This document shows, piece after piece, positions 25,401 to 37,400 of a stretch of 38,045 bases of DNA. Position numbers and translations under genes: made by a program. Origin of the DNA: Choristocarpus tenellus KU-1152 (Eukaryota > Phaeophyceae); contig CAXNAD020000036.1 in NCBI GenBank assembly GCA_964200185.2, forward strand, positions 1 to 38,045, read 5' to 3'. The notes under the pieces are model-generated. The model had not been told where the DNA came from and searched no databases. It saw only the letters and a program-made list of their open reading frames with translations. The first letter of the stretch is position 1. Each line of letters opens with the position of its first letter.

Positions 25401-28400
25401 GCATAATGGGGATGTCATATCATCGAGTGACCTCCATGTCGAATATATAGGAGCCTTGAGTATTGTGTCTTCATATCCCCTTGTTGGTCCTGCTGTTGGA
25501 GGCACTAATGTTACAGTGTATGGTGAGGGCTTTCGATCAGAGGAAACATACCTTTGTATGTTTGGAGACATTGCAGTACCTGTTCTGGCCGGAGATATTA
25601 ATTCCTCCAGTATCTCATGTATGTCACCGCCCTCGCACTATTTCCGAATGGGAATGGTACAGCTTCAACTCAAGCACTTAGGAGAAGGTACAGGCGGTCA
25701 AGACGACCGTAGGGATGGGAGCTACATCAATGATACCCAACTTTCTATGACGGTCAGAGGTGCTGCCTTTCACATGGCGCTAACTACACCCCTTTCATTT
25801 CAGTATCACATCAATATGGCTGTATCAAAGTTGTATCCCAGCCATGGGCCCTCATCCGGTGGATCTGCAGTACGAGTAGTAGGAATAGGATTTTTGAATC
25901 TTCCAACAATGGCCTGCCAGTTTGGTGTTGCACAGCCAAGTGTTGCGCAGTACGTCAATTCGCACACGTTGGTGTGTAGAGCTCCATCCCGAGCTGCTGC
26001 ATTGGGTAGAGAGGGGAAGAGAGAGACTTCTGATAGATTTGCTGCTGTCACTGTCACAGCAAATGGACTGGACTTTTCGTCAAGTGAATCAGCTGCTTAT
26101 TTTTCGTATGATGAAGATGTCATACTTCGCTCCCTTACACCTGATCGTGGTGCTGAGGCAATAGAGACAAGGGTGTTGATCCAAGGTAGTGGGTTTCGAG
26201 ATTCCTCACATTTGGCCTGTCGATTTGGACTCTATGTTATTCCTGCAGTTTTCATCAACGTGAGCATCATAGAATGCACAGCTCCCCCTAAGGGTCGCCT
26301 CAGAACAATGTCAGTTGATGTTACACTGAACGGACAGGACTTTGCTTCGGATGAGAATGGGAGTCTTGTTTTTTCTTATTCTGACCAAATTTCAGTGCTC
26401 GCCTTGAATCCACGATTGGGCTCAGTCCGAGGAGGTACCAATGTTCAAGTGTTGGGGATGAATTTTGAAAATCATACTGAACTCTTCTGCCTCTTTGGAG
26501 TGATCCAAGTTCCCGCAAACTTCCTTAGCTCAGAAGTTATTACATGCAATTCTCCACCTTCACTGACTGGCCCAGAGACAGTTGCAGTTGAGGTCTCCTA
26601 TCGACAATCCATGGATCCACAAGCAGGTCGAGGAAAAAGATATTTCAGACACCGTTCTCTGGCTTGGAGCAGCAGTGGAGTCAAGTTTGACTTTGCCATT
26701 GAACCTGCTGTGTTGAGCATGAGGCCTACTTCTGGACCAACATATGGTGGCACAAATGTTGTTATATATGGGAACAACTTTGTTGACTTGCCTGATCTTG
26801 GGTGTCGCTTTGGTTCCCTCTACACTCAACCATCAGATGTAATTTTCTTGTCCTCTACAGAACTTGTCTGTATAGCTCCAATGTGGACACTCCACGAAGG
26901 CAGAGAGACAGTAGCAGTGGCTGTTTCTGTCAATGGACAAGATTTTGGCAAACAGACCGGACAGTTTTCATATTATCTTCACCCACAGGTATGCTTTCGC
27001 CTCTCACAGGTAATTCGAGTAATTCCTCGGGAATGATGTGTGGCAATAGAATAACATAGGTGAACAAGGAAGCGAAACAAAGTGGTGTCAAATAGAGCCA
27101 AAACCTATGATGGATTATATTGTTGGAGATCACCCCCCCAAAAACTATGTTCTAGATGAGCAGCATGATGTCAATACCCACACTGCAATATGAATTTCAC
27201 TTGGTTGACATGTTTCTATATTTTCAGGTCCTCTCAGTTTATCCTGAGCGTGGCCTGATTACAGGGGGGACCGTGGTAACAGTTCAAGTTGACAACCTCA
27301 CATCTGCACTTTCTACTTACGAGGAGGGAGAACTGATGTGTCGATTTGGATCAGGTCCATATGAGGAATGGGGGGTTGTCCCTGCTGAAGCTCTACCTGG
27401 TCAAAATGCTCTTAACTGTGTTGCACCAGCTCCACCAGATGGCTTTGGACTTCTTGAGGTCAGATGTGTGGTTAAGTTGGACCCAGTAGCAAGCTTCATC
27501 ATTAGCAGCTCACCATTTGACATCCTATCTTACTATTCTAACGTCTGTATATGTATATGTGCTACAGGTACAGCAATTATCTATCACTGCATCATCTCAA
27601 GGAGCTGAAGTTCAGGTAGTTGAGGTGACTGCCCTTCCTGAGGCAGATGAAGTTCAAGAGATTTCCATTCGGGGCTGGGGATGGCAAAAGCAGGTCCAGG
27701 CGCTGAAGGTACAGGCCGTACTTGCAGAAAATGAAACTGCTGTGCAGGTGAGGTATAAAATCTACAAAAATAGTTTGAACAATTCCCAGGAAAACACCAC
27801 AGCTGGCATTCTATTGCCTCTGCCAAGTGTACAATGTTGACTGATGATAAACTTCGGTGGCGTGTACTCTTGAGTGTATCAAGCCAGATAATTATTTTTT
27901 CTGAATATCTGAGACTCTAATCAACTGGGCATGGGATGGTGCACATGTCTTGATCCCAACATACAAGATGTTTGTAGCCTTCTAGATTTTCCTTCTTTGT
28001 AGCCAGGTCAACTTTTCATTCTTGGCAACAGCAGCACTTATTCTGTCCAGAAGTGAGTTTGAGGAAAACATGAGGGACTTGGAGTGCTGTGAATGTCATA
28101 GTGGGAGGAGTGAGAGATATCGATAGAGATATCGATAGCGATGAAGCGTAAAGCTCAATTTACCGTGCTAGAGGAAATATCATTTGTAGCTGAAAGAAGA
28201 ACATGCTCACATGCACATCGTTAGGATGCATGAAGTGTGGCAGCCACATGCAGCATGCTCCTGCAGGTTTGCTGGCCTCCTGTCAAACCGACTTTGATCT
28301 ACCACCCAAAATACTGAATCTCAATAGATATCCCCTTCTTGGACAACAGGTCGTGCACACCTCATTGGAACACTCTCGGGAGGTGCAGCGAATTACTGTA

Positions 28401-31400
28401 GATGCTTCTGCAAATATCAGTGAGGTACTACTCTCATAGCACATGTTGCTTTCACAAACTAATCAAACTTCACAATAGTTCAGAGTCTTTGTAGTACTTT
28501 GCAAATTGTGGAGTGTTAGGTAGCACATAGTGAACTACAGTGATTTTTGGGAAATCTTTTGACAAGGAAGAGGGATCCAGACGCCTCAACCAACCTGCTA
28601 TCTGAGTCAAAGTATCTTAGACGGTAGAGTCGTGTCCTTTTGGGGGTCAACATCCGATGTTGCGATTGTGATGTAATTTTGCTATCGTATTTGATAGGAA
28701 GTATCAATATCCTTGTTCTGGACACACCTTTTCATAACGTATACATTTTACCTACTTTGAAACATTTTGGAGTAGAAAATGCCATAAAAAAACCCATGGT
28801 AAGCCAAGCCCCAAACGGACAAACAGGGCAAAACTTGTACCCTAACCCTAAGATACTTTCACTCATCTACAGTTTGTTTATCCATGATCTCAATATTTCA
28901 GGTTCAGCAGCTGATTGTGGCTTCTGAAGATATTTCTACACTTTCTGGAACCTTCATGCTCCGGCATGGCTTTCATTTTTCTGAACCTGTTCCATTTAAT
29001 GCTACTGCAAAGGAGGTGAGTTGCAGTCCTTGCAATAGCAAAAAGTGAGTGCCAAGATAAGAAAGAAATAATGTACAGAGACACAGCCTTGTTTTATGAC
29101 ATTTTGAAACCTGGAACACACAATTTGCAGCAATTGAACTCTCTGTCTTCTCCATTTCCCATGTGCTGTCCTCCATTCCTGTGTGTGATATATCTCAGAT
29201 CGAGGGAGCATTGGGTGGCATTCCAAGTCTAGGGGGTGCGATAGTCCAACGAAGAGATATTTTTGATTCTGTTCTTGGAATAGAGGGAACAGTCTATAAC
29301 ATTACAATGGCCTACGTGATTGGTGATGTTGCTTCATTGGTGGTGGTAACAAGCTCTCTTAGGGGTCTTGGTCTAAACACTTCAGTGGTAGAGGTAAGGA
29401 TACTGTGACTGTGGTTGAAATGTTCATTGCAGTCACAATGAAGAATACCTTCCCAACATGTACCCTTAGGTGCTTGTCCAATCAACAGATTTTCAAATTT
29501 TGATTGGTTCTCCACTCAATAATAGATTATTCCTCTTGCAGGGACTCTATCGTCTCTCACTCAAGTATCACTGTGCCGGAAACAGATTATGGTGTCTTTG
29601 CCATACCCAGCTCTTCTTGCCTTTGCTATTTGAGCAGATCAGTAGTTGTGCCTACCTGGGACTCCTTAGCAGCCTAGCAACATGTTTGAACAAATCTACA
29701 TATGTCATATTGGTGTAGATCATACTGAATTCTGCAGCTTGATTTTATTATTAAACCTAAAACTTCTTTCAGAAACGAACCTGAAGTCAAGCAGGGTATC
29801 TGTATTTGTTTAGTCCCTTCACGGAAAAAATCTTTCTCTTTGCATGTCTTGCAGCTGGTGAAAGGGGTACCCTGTGAAGTTCAGGATGTAGCAGTACATG
29901 GAGCAAAAGGGGGAGAACTCTTTCTCAGCTTCCGTGGGGAAGTTACATGGCCAATACCATGGAATGCACGATCAGCTGATGTGGAGGCTGCACTAGAAGT
30001 GAGAGGATTAAACCAACATAGATTAATATATACCCTGATCAAGCATCGAGGAAGCTGGAGAGCATTGACCTTCCATTCTAGCATGATGTGGGACTATATC
30101 AAGCTTGTCAATTTAAGAATACTGTTGTTTTTCCCCTGAGGATACTCCTGCTCTAATATAGATTGGATTAATTAATGAATGATTGACTTCTGTCCAAGGA
30201 CTATATTTATTGTGAGCATTATGTTGACCTCCTGTCTACATTGTTGAGCAGCACTCAATACAAGCAAGTACTGGAAGCAAATACTGCTCTTCTTCTCTAC
30301 CCCAAAACCTCTCTTGTGGTCGGCACAGGCCCTTGACACAATGGGTGATGTCATGGTCAACCTGACATCGCCAAATTCATATGATGGTCGGACTTGGTCC
30401 GTTGCCTTCATAGGGATTGGTGGAGACATGCCCCTTCTCATGGCAGACTCCTCAGGTTTAACAACTGAGTTTGCTAAGAGATCATCGGAAAATCCTCCAG
30501 ACTCTGCTGTAGTAACGGTAACAGAAGTGCACAAGGGGGCAGCAGAACTTGCTACAGGGGATGTCAATCTCTATTTCGACAGTGATGGAGATGGCATGTA
30601 TGAGAGCCTAGTTGTAGAGGTTATGGCGGAGGCTGATGCTCTGCAAATAGCCCTAAGAAATCTCAGTGGCTTCCTTGAGGGAGCATTGGTTTCAGTGGAG
30701 AATGGAGGAGCAAGAACTAGGAGTGGAGGTGAGAACTGCAGTCTGTGTGTAATAATTGTGCATTAGCTCATATACATCGGAAATAACTATATATGACCAA
30801 AAAAGAAGTTGCAAAGCATACTAAATCAAACATGGCATTGCAGACTGGAAATCCTTGTCTTTAGTTTTTCATGGCATCACCATACACTCTTCCATTTGCA
30901 GGCACTGCTTGGCTTGTCACATTCACGGAAGGCAGGGATCATGAGTCGTTTTACGTGGGGACAGAGGGAATGGGCGGAACATCACCTTTTGCACTCATAG
31001 AGGAGGTAAGACTGCAACCAGCTCAACAAATAAATGGAAGTAGCTGGTCGTCATTCTAGAGTTGGACCTTTTCAGGTGATGAGCTATCAGCTTCACCATA
31101 CTGTTGCAACAGCAACAGCACAAATAATAAGAGAGCATCTCCATGCATGACAGGTGATCAAGGGAACACAGTTTGAGGTGCAGAATGTGACAACAGTGGG
31201 ATCCTCAATGAGTGCAAAACTTGATTCCTTCTTCTTGGGCTTTGATGGAGGTGCGGCACATGAGTTAGCTCTTAGGGGATTCATAATTCAGGTGGCTTTC
31301 TTCCTTAGACTCAATAGAAGAGGCTTGGCTTATGACTGCTAGTGTTTTTGCCTCCCTTGTATATATATGTGCATAATATGTTTGTAGAGAGTTTAATTTG

Positions 31401-34400
31401 GTCATTTTTGAGTGCATGTGATGGTACAGAAATCCTAGGTTCTAGAGTTCCTTTTGTAGCTTTTTCACAGTCAAAAATCAGAAACCGCTGCCAGAATTTC
31501 ATGCCTAGGTCATGACCTCTAAGTCCTGGTCTGGCAAACTGAGATATGCATAAAAAATAATATAGTATGTCCAAAACAACCACAACCCTAACACTAACTT
31601 CTGTCCAACTGTGAATGCCTCGGGGGCTTGGAATGATTGCTAGTTACAACGGATTACTTAGCGGCAAATGCCAGTGCATCAGACATCCGTGCTGCACTGG
31701 AAGCCATTGATTCTGTTGGTGAAGTGAATGTTACAAGAGAGGACCTTGGTGGTCTCCTTTTCACTTGGCTCGTGACATTTTTTAAGCCATCAAGGACTGG
31801 TGACGACATTCCTCTGCTGTATGCTGGGGGGCAGGATCTAACAGGGTCCGGCCTTTCAACCTTGAGTGGTGGAATCAATGTCACACGTGTACAGAAGGGA
31901 ACCCTGAGATCAATATGTGGAGAGGTAAAGTAATAACATAATGCAAATCTCAGTGTCTGGGGAGAATAATTTTTCCCACTGGTGACCTTATGATCACGAA
32001 TCTCAATTGAATGAATAAAGGATTAGTAGTAACACTATTTTTAACTGTTTCCCTACCTTTATGTCATAGGTTGAGGTCAAAAACAAATTGCGGAACTGAC
32101 TATCTGGTAGAATATCTGAGTATGCTTATGTGCCTCTTTTGGGTGGTATGGTTAAGGCTTCTTATAAGACTTGAAATGACTCCTGCTAGATACCAAGTAC
32201 AGTATTCTGGTTCCCCTACTTCTGCACAGTTAAAGATTTCTTTGGGTGGAGGAGAAAACACTTCAGTGACAGTGTATCACAATGCTTCTGAAACAGAGAT
32301 GGAGAAGGCAGTGGAATCTCTACAAGGAGCAGGAGATGTAAAAGTCTCTAGGTCCTCAAATGGAGCAAATGGTCTTGAATCATTCAGGTAGGAAAATATC
32401 AACTTATTGAATAGGCAAGGCGATTCACAGCAACCATATATTTGTATTTTGTATTTGGGTGTTTCTTCTCTGTTTGTATTTCGATCCCATGCGATGACAT
32501 TGGATACTTTCTATTTCCAATAAACTCATCTATTTGTACCTAACTGGATCATGTGCTACATTAGCTAAATTATTATTAATTTCAGAACCGCAACATGCGG
32601 ATTTTCCCTCTTTGGCTGTCTCAGATGGACAGTAACTTTCCTCACCCGAGCTGGAGAGGTCCCGCCCTTATCAGCAAATGACAGTTACTTGACAGCACTA
32701 ACTCTCACTGGGGTAGCTTCAGCTGGTACAACAATATTGCAAGACGGAGCAGGAGTGTGCTGTATTGGTGGCAGTATCACTCTCAGCTTCAATGGCACAG
32801 AACTTGAGGAAATTGACCTTGACAATGGGGAGCTAGATTCAGCCTACTTGCTTCAGCGACTTGATGTTATTACGGAAGGTACGACTATCTCATGTAACTG
32901 AAAATCTGTAGCAAGGGCATTAGAATCAATTGATCATTCTCCTGGTGTACATTATGTAGTTGAGGATTGGACATGGATACTCTGGAGAACAATAATTTGA
33001 AGTTCGTAGGTTCTATGAATGCATGGGAGCCCAAATGAATGTTTGATATGCACATGTCTGATATATCCCTCCACTCTCTTCACAGGAGATGCTTGGGGTC
33101 CAGTAACTGTCAGTTACCATGCATTGATCAACAATGGCTCAACTTGGCTAATCACTTTCGAAGAGTATTCCAATGGTGATGCCCCGCTGCTTGTGGTTAG
33201 CGAAGATAGGGTTTCAAATGGAAAGGCATGGGTTGAGCAGCTGACAAGTGCAGAGCGGCCTGAGGTTCATCGGGTGCTAGTTGCAGCGGATTCAACGCTG
33301 GGATCTAGCAGCATGATAAGGTTGTCCTTGGGCAGCAAGGTTACCCGAGCTGTCAGCATTGATGCTTCGGCCAGTATTGTTCAAAATGTGAGCCTGTGTA
33401 ATGTGCTGTCCATTCTTTCATCCTAAGTGTGCAAGACTTAATACTCGAATTAGTTCATGAGGGTGGTTCGTTTTATAGATGGACCGTGTCCCACAAGAAG
33501 TTCTCAGCTTGTATGAAACTTGAATATGAGTAACTGGTATTCTGATCAGTGCAAGTGCACAAGTACAATAAGTTCATGTTGCGAGCAACTGGATGATATG
33601 CAACGTGTGACTCTCTCTGCCCTCCTATCCAACAAGTGGAGTTGCTAGAAAAATTATAGTGTAATCACTGTGTGGTCAGACTATGACTGAAGTAGACTAC
33701 ACCAATTTGTAGGAAGATGATTTTGATATTCTCTAAGATTGTAGATACTTTCACTTACAGTTTCCCAAAGCGATATTGTAACTGAGTCAAAATAGAGGGT
33801 AGAGCCATGTCCATTTGGGGGCCAAAGTTCCATGTTGTGATTTTGATGTAATTTTGGCTATCGAGTTTGTTAGGAAGTGTTAGTATCCTTGTTCCGGACA
33901 CACCTTTTCACAACATATACATTATACCTACTCCAAAATGTTTTGGAGTAGGTATAATGTCATAAAAAGTCTGAGGGAAGCCAAGCCCCAAACGGACAAA
34001 CAGGGCAAAACTTGTACCCTCTCTTAATAAGAGACTTTCACTCAACTGCTGCTCAATATCTAATCACAATCAAGAAAGGATAAGAAATTGAAACTACTAA
34101 CATCACACATCAATCTTTGTTGATGGTATGAATGCATCCCCAGGCATGTACTAGTGCTCGCTACATCATATCCCTCAGTACAATAATTATGCACAATCTG
34201 ATATGAAGCTTGAGCGATGAACTGCGCACTCTGTACTCTCTATATTGCACATGCGAATATTGTGCATGAATGGGACATAATAGCTCATGTCAACAAAAGG
34301 CTTTTAATAGCACCAAAAAGTCACTGTACATGGAGCGTTGATAAGTTCCTGGAAAGTTACTCTAAAAAAAAGACCTTGAATTACAGCTGTGTTGCTTCTA

Positions 34401-37400
34401 TGCTTCCTTGCTGTGAGTCAGGTAATGCACCAAGATCTTGCCTCTCTTGGAGTGCGGCCTTCCATCAGATCAGTGTCTGCATCAGAACTTCGCATGTCTG
34501 GTGACTACCGTGCATGGGACGTCACATGGACAACGGTCCCTGGCGGTCTTGGCACTGCTGACTTTAGTTGTACAGGAGTTAACTTGACAGCTATGTATAC
34601 AAGTGATGCAAGATGCTTTGTCTCCCATAGGCAATCTGCTACTAGTTCACCCCTATCGGGGGTATTTTCATTATCAACCACTGCTGGTGATACCCCTGAT
34701 CTTGCACACAATGCATCTGCCAATGAAGTGTCTGCGGCGCTTGGAACTCTTTCCATCGTCACCAATGTCTCTCTCATCAATACCCTTCCTGATGGGAAAG
34801 GTGGAGGAACTTACCGCATCACATTCTCGGGAACAGATAAAGAAATCAATCTCCTAGGTGTGATATCAACCTATCTTAATGGAACTGGTGCTACTGCAAG
34901 TACTCATGGTGCCACTCCAGGGTGCAGATGGGGGGGGGATTTTGCTATCTCTTTTGGTGACCTCGAGACAGAAGCTCTCTCTTACAATGCGTCACCAGAC
35001 GAAGTTCTTCATGAAATCCAGAACCTAGGCATTACTGACGAGATTACTGTTGAAAGACAGAGTTTGGACACAGGGTATAGGTGGATGGTAACCTTCCTGG
35101 GAGATCCTGGAGGACCCGTTGATTTGATGAAGGTGAGAAGTCAGTAAGGCGCACGTGTATCTCAACGTCTTACAGATGTGTTACTGCAAGTTGTTAGATC
35201 TCACACAATGTGTGCAACAACATGTATATATATATATAGAGAGAGAGACTCATAACACAAATAAAAAATCACCTTGAATTGATAAAAAAAATAGTCCAAA
35301 ACATAGCTTGCTCACATTTGGATTAATATTTTTTTTCAGAATATTCTATATTGGCAAAACTGTTGATCACAAAAGCTTGTTGCTTGTGCTAATACAGCTT
35401 TTGGATTGAGGCAAACCATTGACTATATCCCAGGAATCCACCCAGGGCGCTCAAACTATCCCCAAAGGCATCCAATATTTTTTCCATGCCTAAAGCGAGT
35501 TTATATCTTGATATTGGTCAGATTTTGTTTTCATGATGGAGAAATGGATGTATCCTAACCTTGAAATTTCACACTTGGAAAATGTGAAACTTTGTGGTGA
35601 TATCTTTTGTTGCTTCTCCACATACACTACACAAGTTTTGGATTAAACATGCTACTCCCCTTTTGAGTTGTCCTGCAATGCGTGCATGTACCCATATTTA
35701 TACACATATCAAAATTTCTAGCACAGTTAGAGTATTTTTATTGTCATGAAGTCATCATAATAATGATATCGGTGTAGTTCTGTTGGCAAGATCAAAAGAG
35801 ATTCACATTGCTTCTAAGGATATTTGCATTCATTCTGTGCACAGGAATCAGATCATGCACGCCCACCAAGAATGCCATTTTTGCAAAAATTCTGAGGGCC
35901 TACATGCAGTACCTTTTTGTATTGTATTGTATTGATTACTTGAATACTAGGCACTCCACACAAATTTTCTGTTGACATTTTCTCTGTTTTTTATATATTT
36001 TCATATTTTGCAACAGAATTCAATTGAGTTAAGTTTGGACGCATATGTCTATACTTCTATATTTGGATATTCCTCCTCACCCAGTTAGTTGCATCATCGA
36101 CAAAGCAGTTGTTCCCGCTGACACACAATGGTCAGGTGGCTTGGGAGGATTTACAAGGCACAGGAAGTCACGCATATGTCTATCATCAGTCCAGCGGACA
36201 TGAGCCTCTGGGTGGAACGTTTTCCCTCTTATATGGTGGCAGTATCACTGTCCCAATTGCGTGGAATGCCACAGCAACTGAAGTAGAAGTTGCTCTTGAA
36301 AATCTCCCTGCTGTGGGTGACGTGCATGTCTCCATTGCTGCACCGGGCTCAAGTTGGGCAATTGAGTTTACAACACTTGGTGCACCGTCAAATCTTGGAA
36401 ACCTTCCACTCCTTGAAGTGGACAGGACTTTCCTTCAGGGGAGTTCAGTGACTGTACAGATTGAGGAATTATCTGCAGGCTGTTGTGCTGTTGAAGTCAC
36501 AGCAAATGGGGGCACAGATTTTTCCGACGATGGGGTATCTTTTGCGTACTTTGAACGTCCTGTTGCTACTGCTGTAATTCCTAGGGCTGGCCCTACTTCT
36601 GGAGGAACCCAGATTGTGGTAATAGGACTAGGGTTTCATCCCCATTCAAAGGCAGAGAATGCTGAACAAGGTGGACTCTCATGCATATTTGGAGGCTTAA
36701 TAGAGACTCAAGCCACACTTATCAACTCAACAGCAGCCAAGTGTGTCACCCCACCAACAGATCGGAGGGGCACCATTACAGTTGCAATGAAGTGGGATGG
36801 TTCAGTTGATTCTTCCTTCAGTATTGCCACCTTCTTATACTTCGATAGCACTTCGATTCAATACATGAAACCCAGTCGATTTTCCAACTATGGTGGCATT
36901 GAGTCCACAGTATATACCTATCAAGGATCGTTCATGGGTGCTGAGGTATCATGCATAGTTGAAGTCAGGATACCCTCCAATCTTACCAAGGTGGGATATG
37001 TGTCCAAGGAGTACACATATGTGGCAACACTACTAGAAACAAATACAACAGAGGCATATCTGTGCCCCATACCAGGGATTGGAGATTTCTTTGACTCTGC
37101 CTCCTCGTGGATTGATGGTGACTGGAGAGCTGCTGGATTCATTAACCTGTCTGGAAATGATGGCCAAGACAAGACAAACCACCTCATCTTCCAATACAAG
37201 CCGCCTGTTCATGTAGATTATGTTGAACCTTCAACTGGGGAATATAGTGGCGGAGTATTAGTCGAAGTTACAGGGTCTGGTTTCCTAGAAGGGGATGAAC
37301 ACAACAGCCTACTTTGCCACTTTGGACATGGGGGTGAGGTCCCTGGTCGTTTTCTGAGCCCAACTAAGATGGAATGTCAAGCACCACCACACGACAACGT

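Larger units (their letters stand above)
33388..34421 (+). other. Intron 25 (1,034 nt), carries MITE copy 3
   Basis: GTGAGC donor and tgagtcag acceptor. It contains the third MITE-like element (33784-34043) with its near-perfect central palindrome. Nothing coding is recognised. Confidence 0.75.

Noticed and set aside
28203-28349. Upstream extension of exon 15
   Set aside because: The frame is open, but the acceptor gacaacag at 28349 gives a phase-0 join with the Val start typical of this gene. The ctgcag acceptor at 28266 is out of phase.
29470-29718. Open frame with a possible acceptor (acccttag) between exons 17 and 18
   Set aside because: It does not fit module B, and direct joining of exon 17 to exon 18 (LNTSVVE|LVKGVPCEVQ) gives the expected linker, so it is taken as intronic.
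31251-31291. Extending exon 21 to the GT at 31292
   Set aside because: It leaves phase 0, which no acceptor before exon 22 can match. The donor at 31251 restores module B4.
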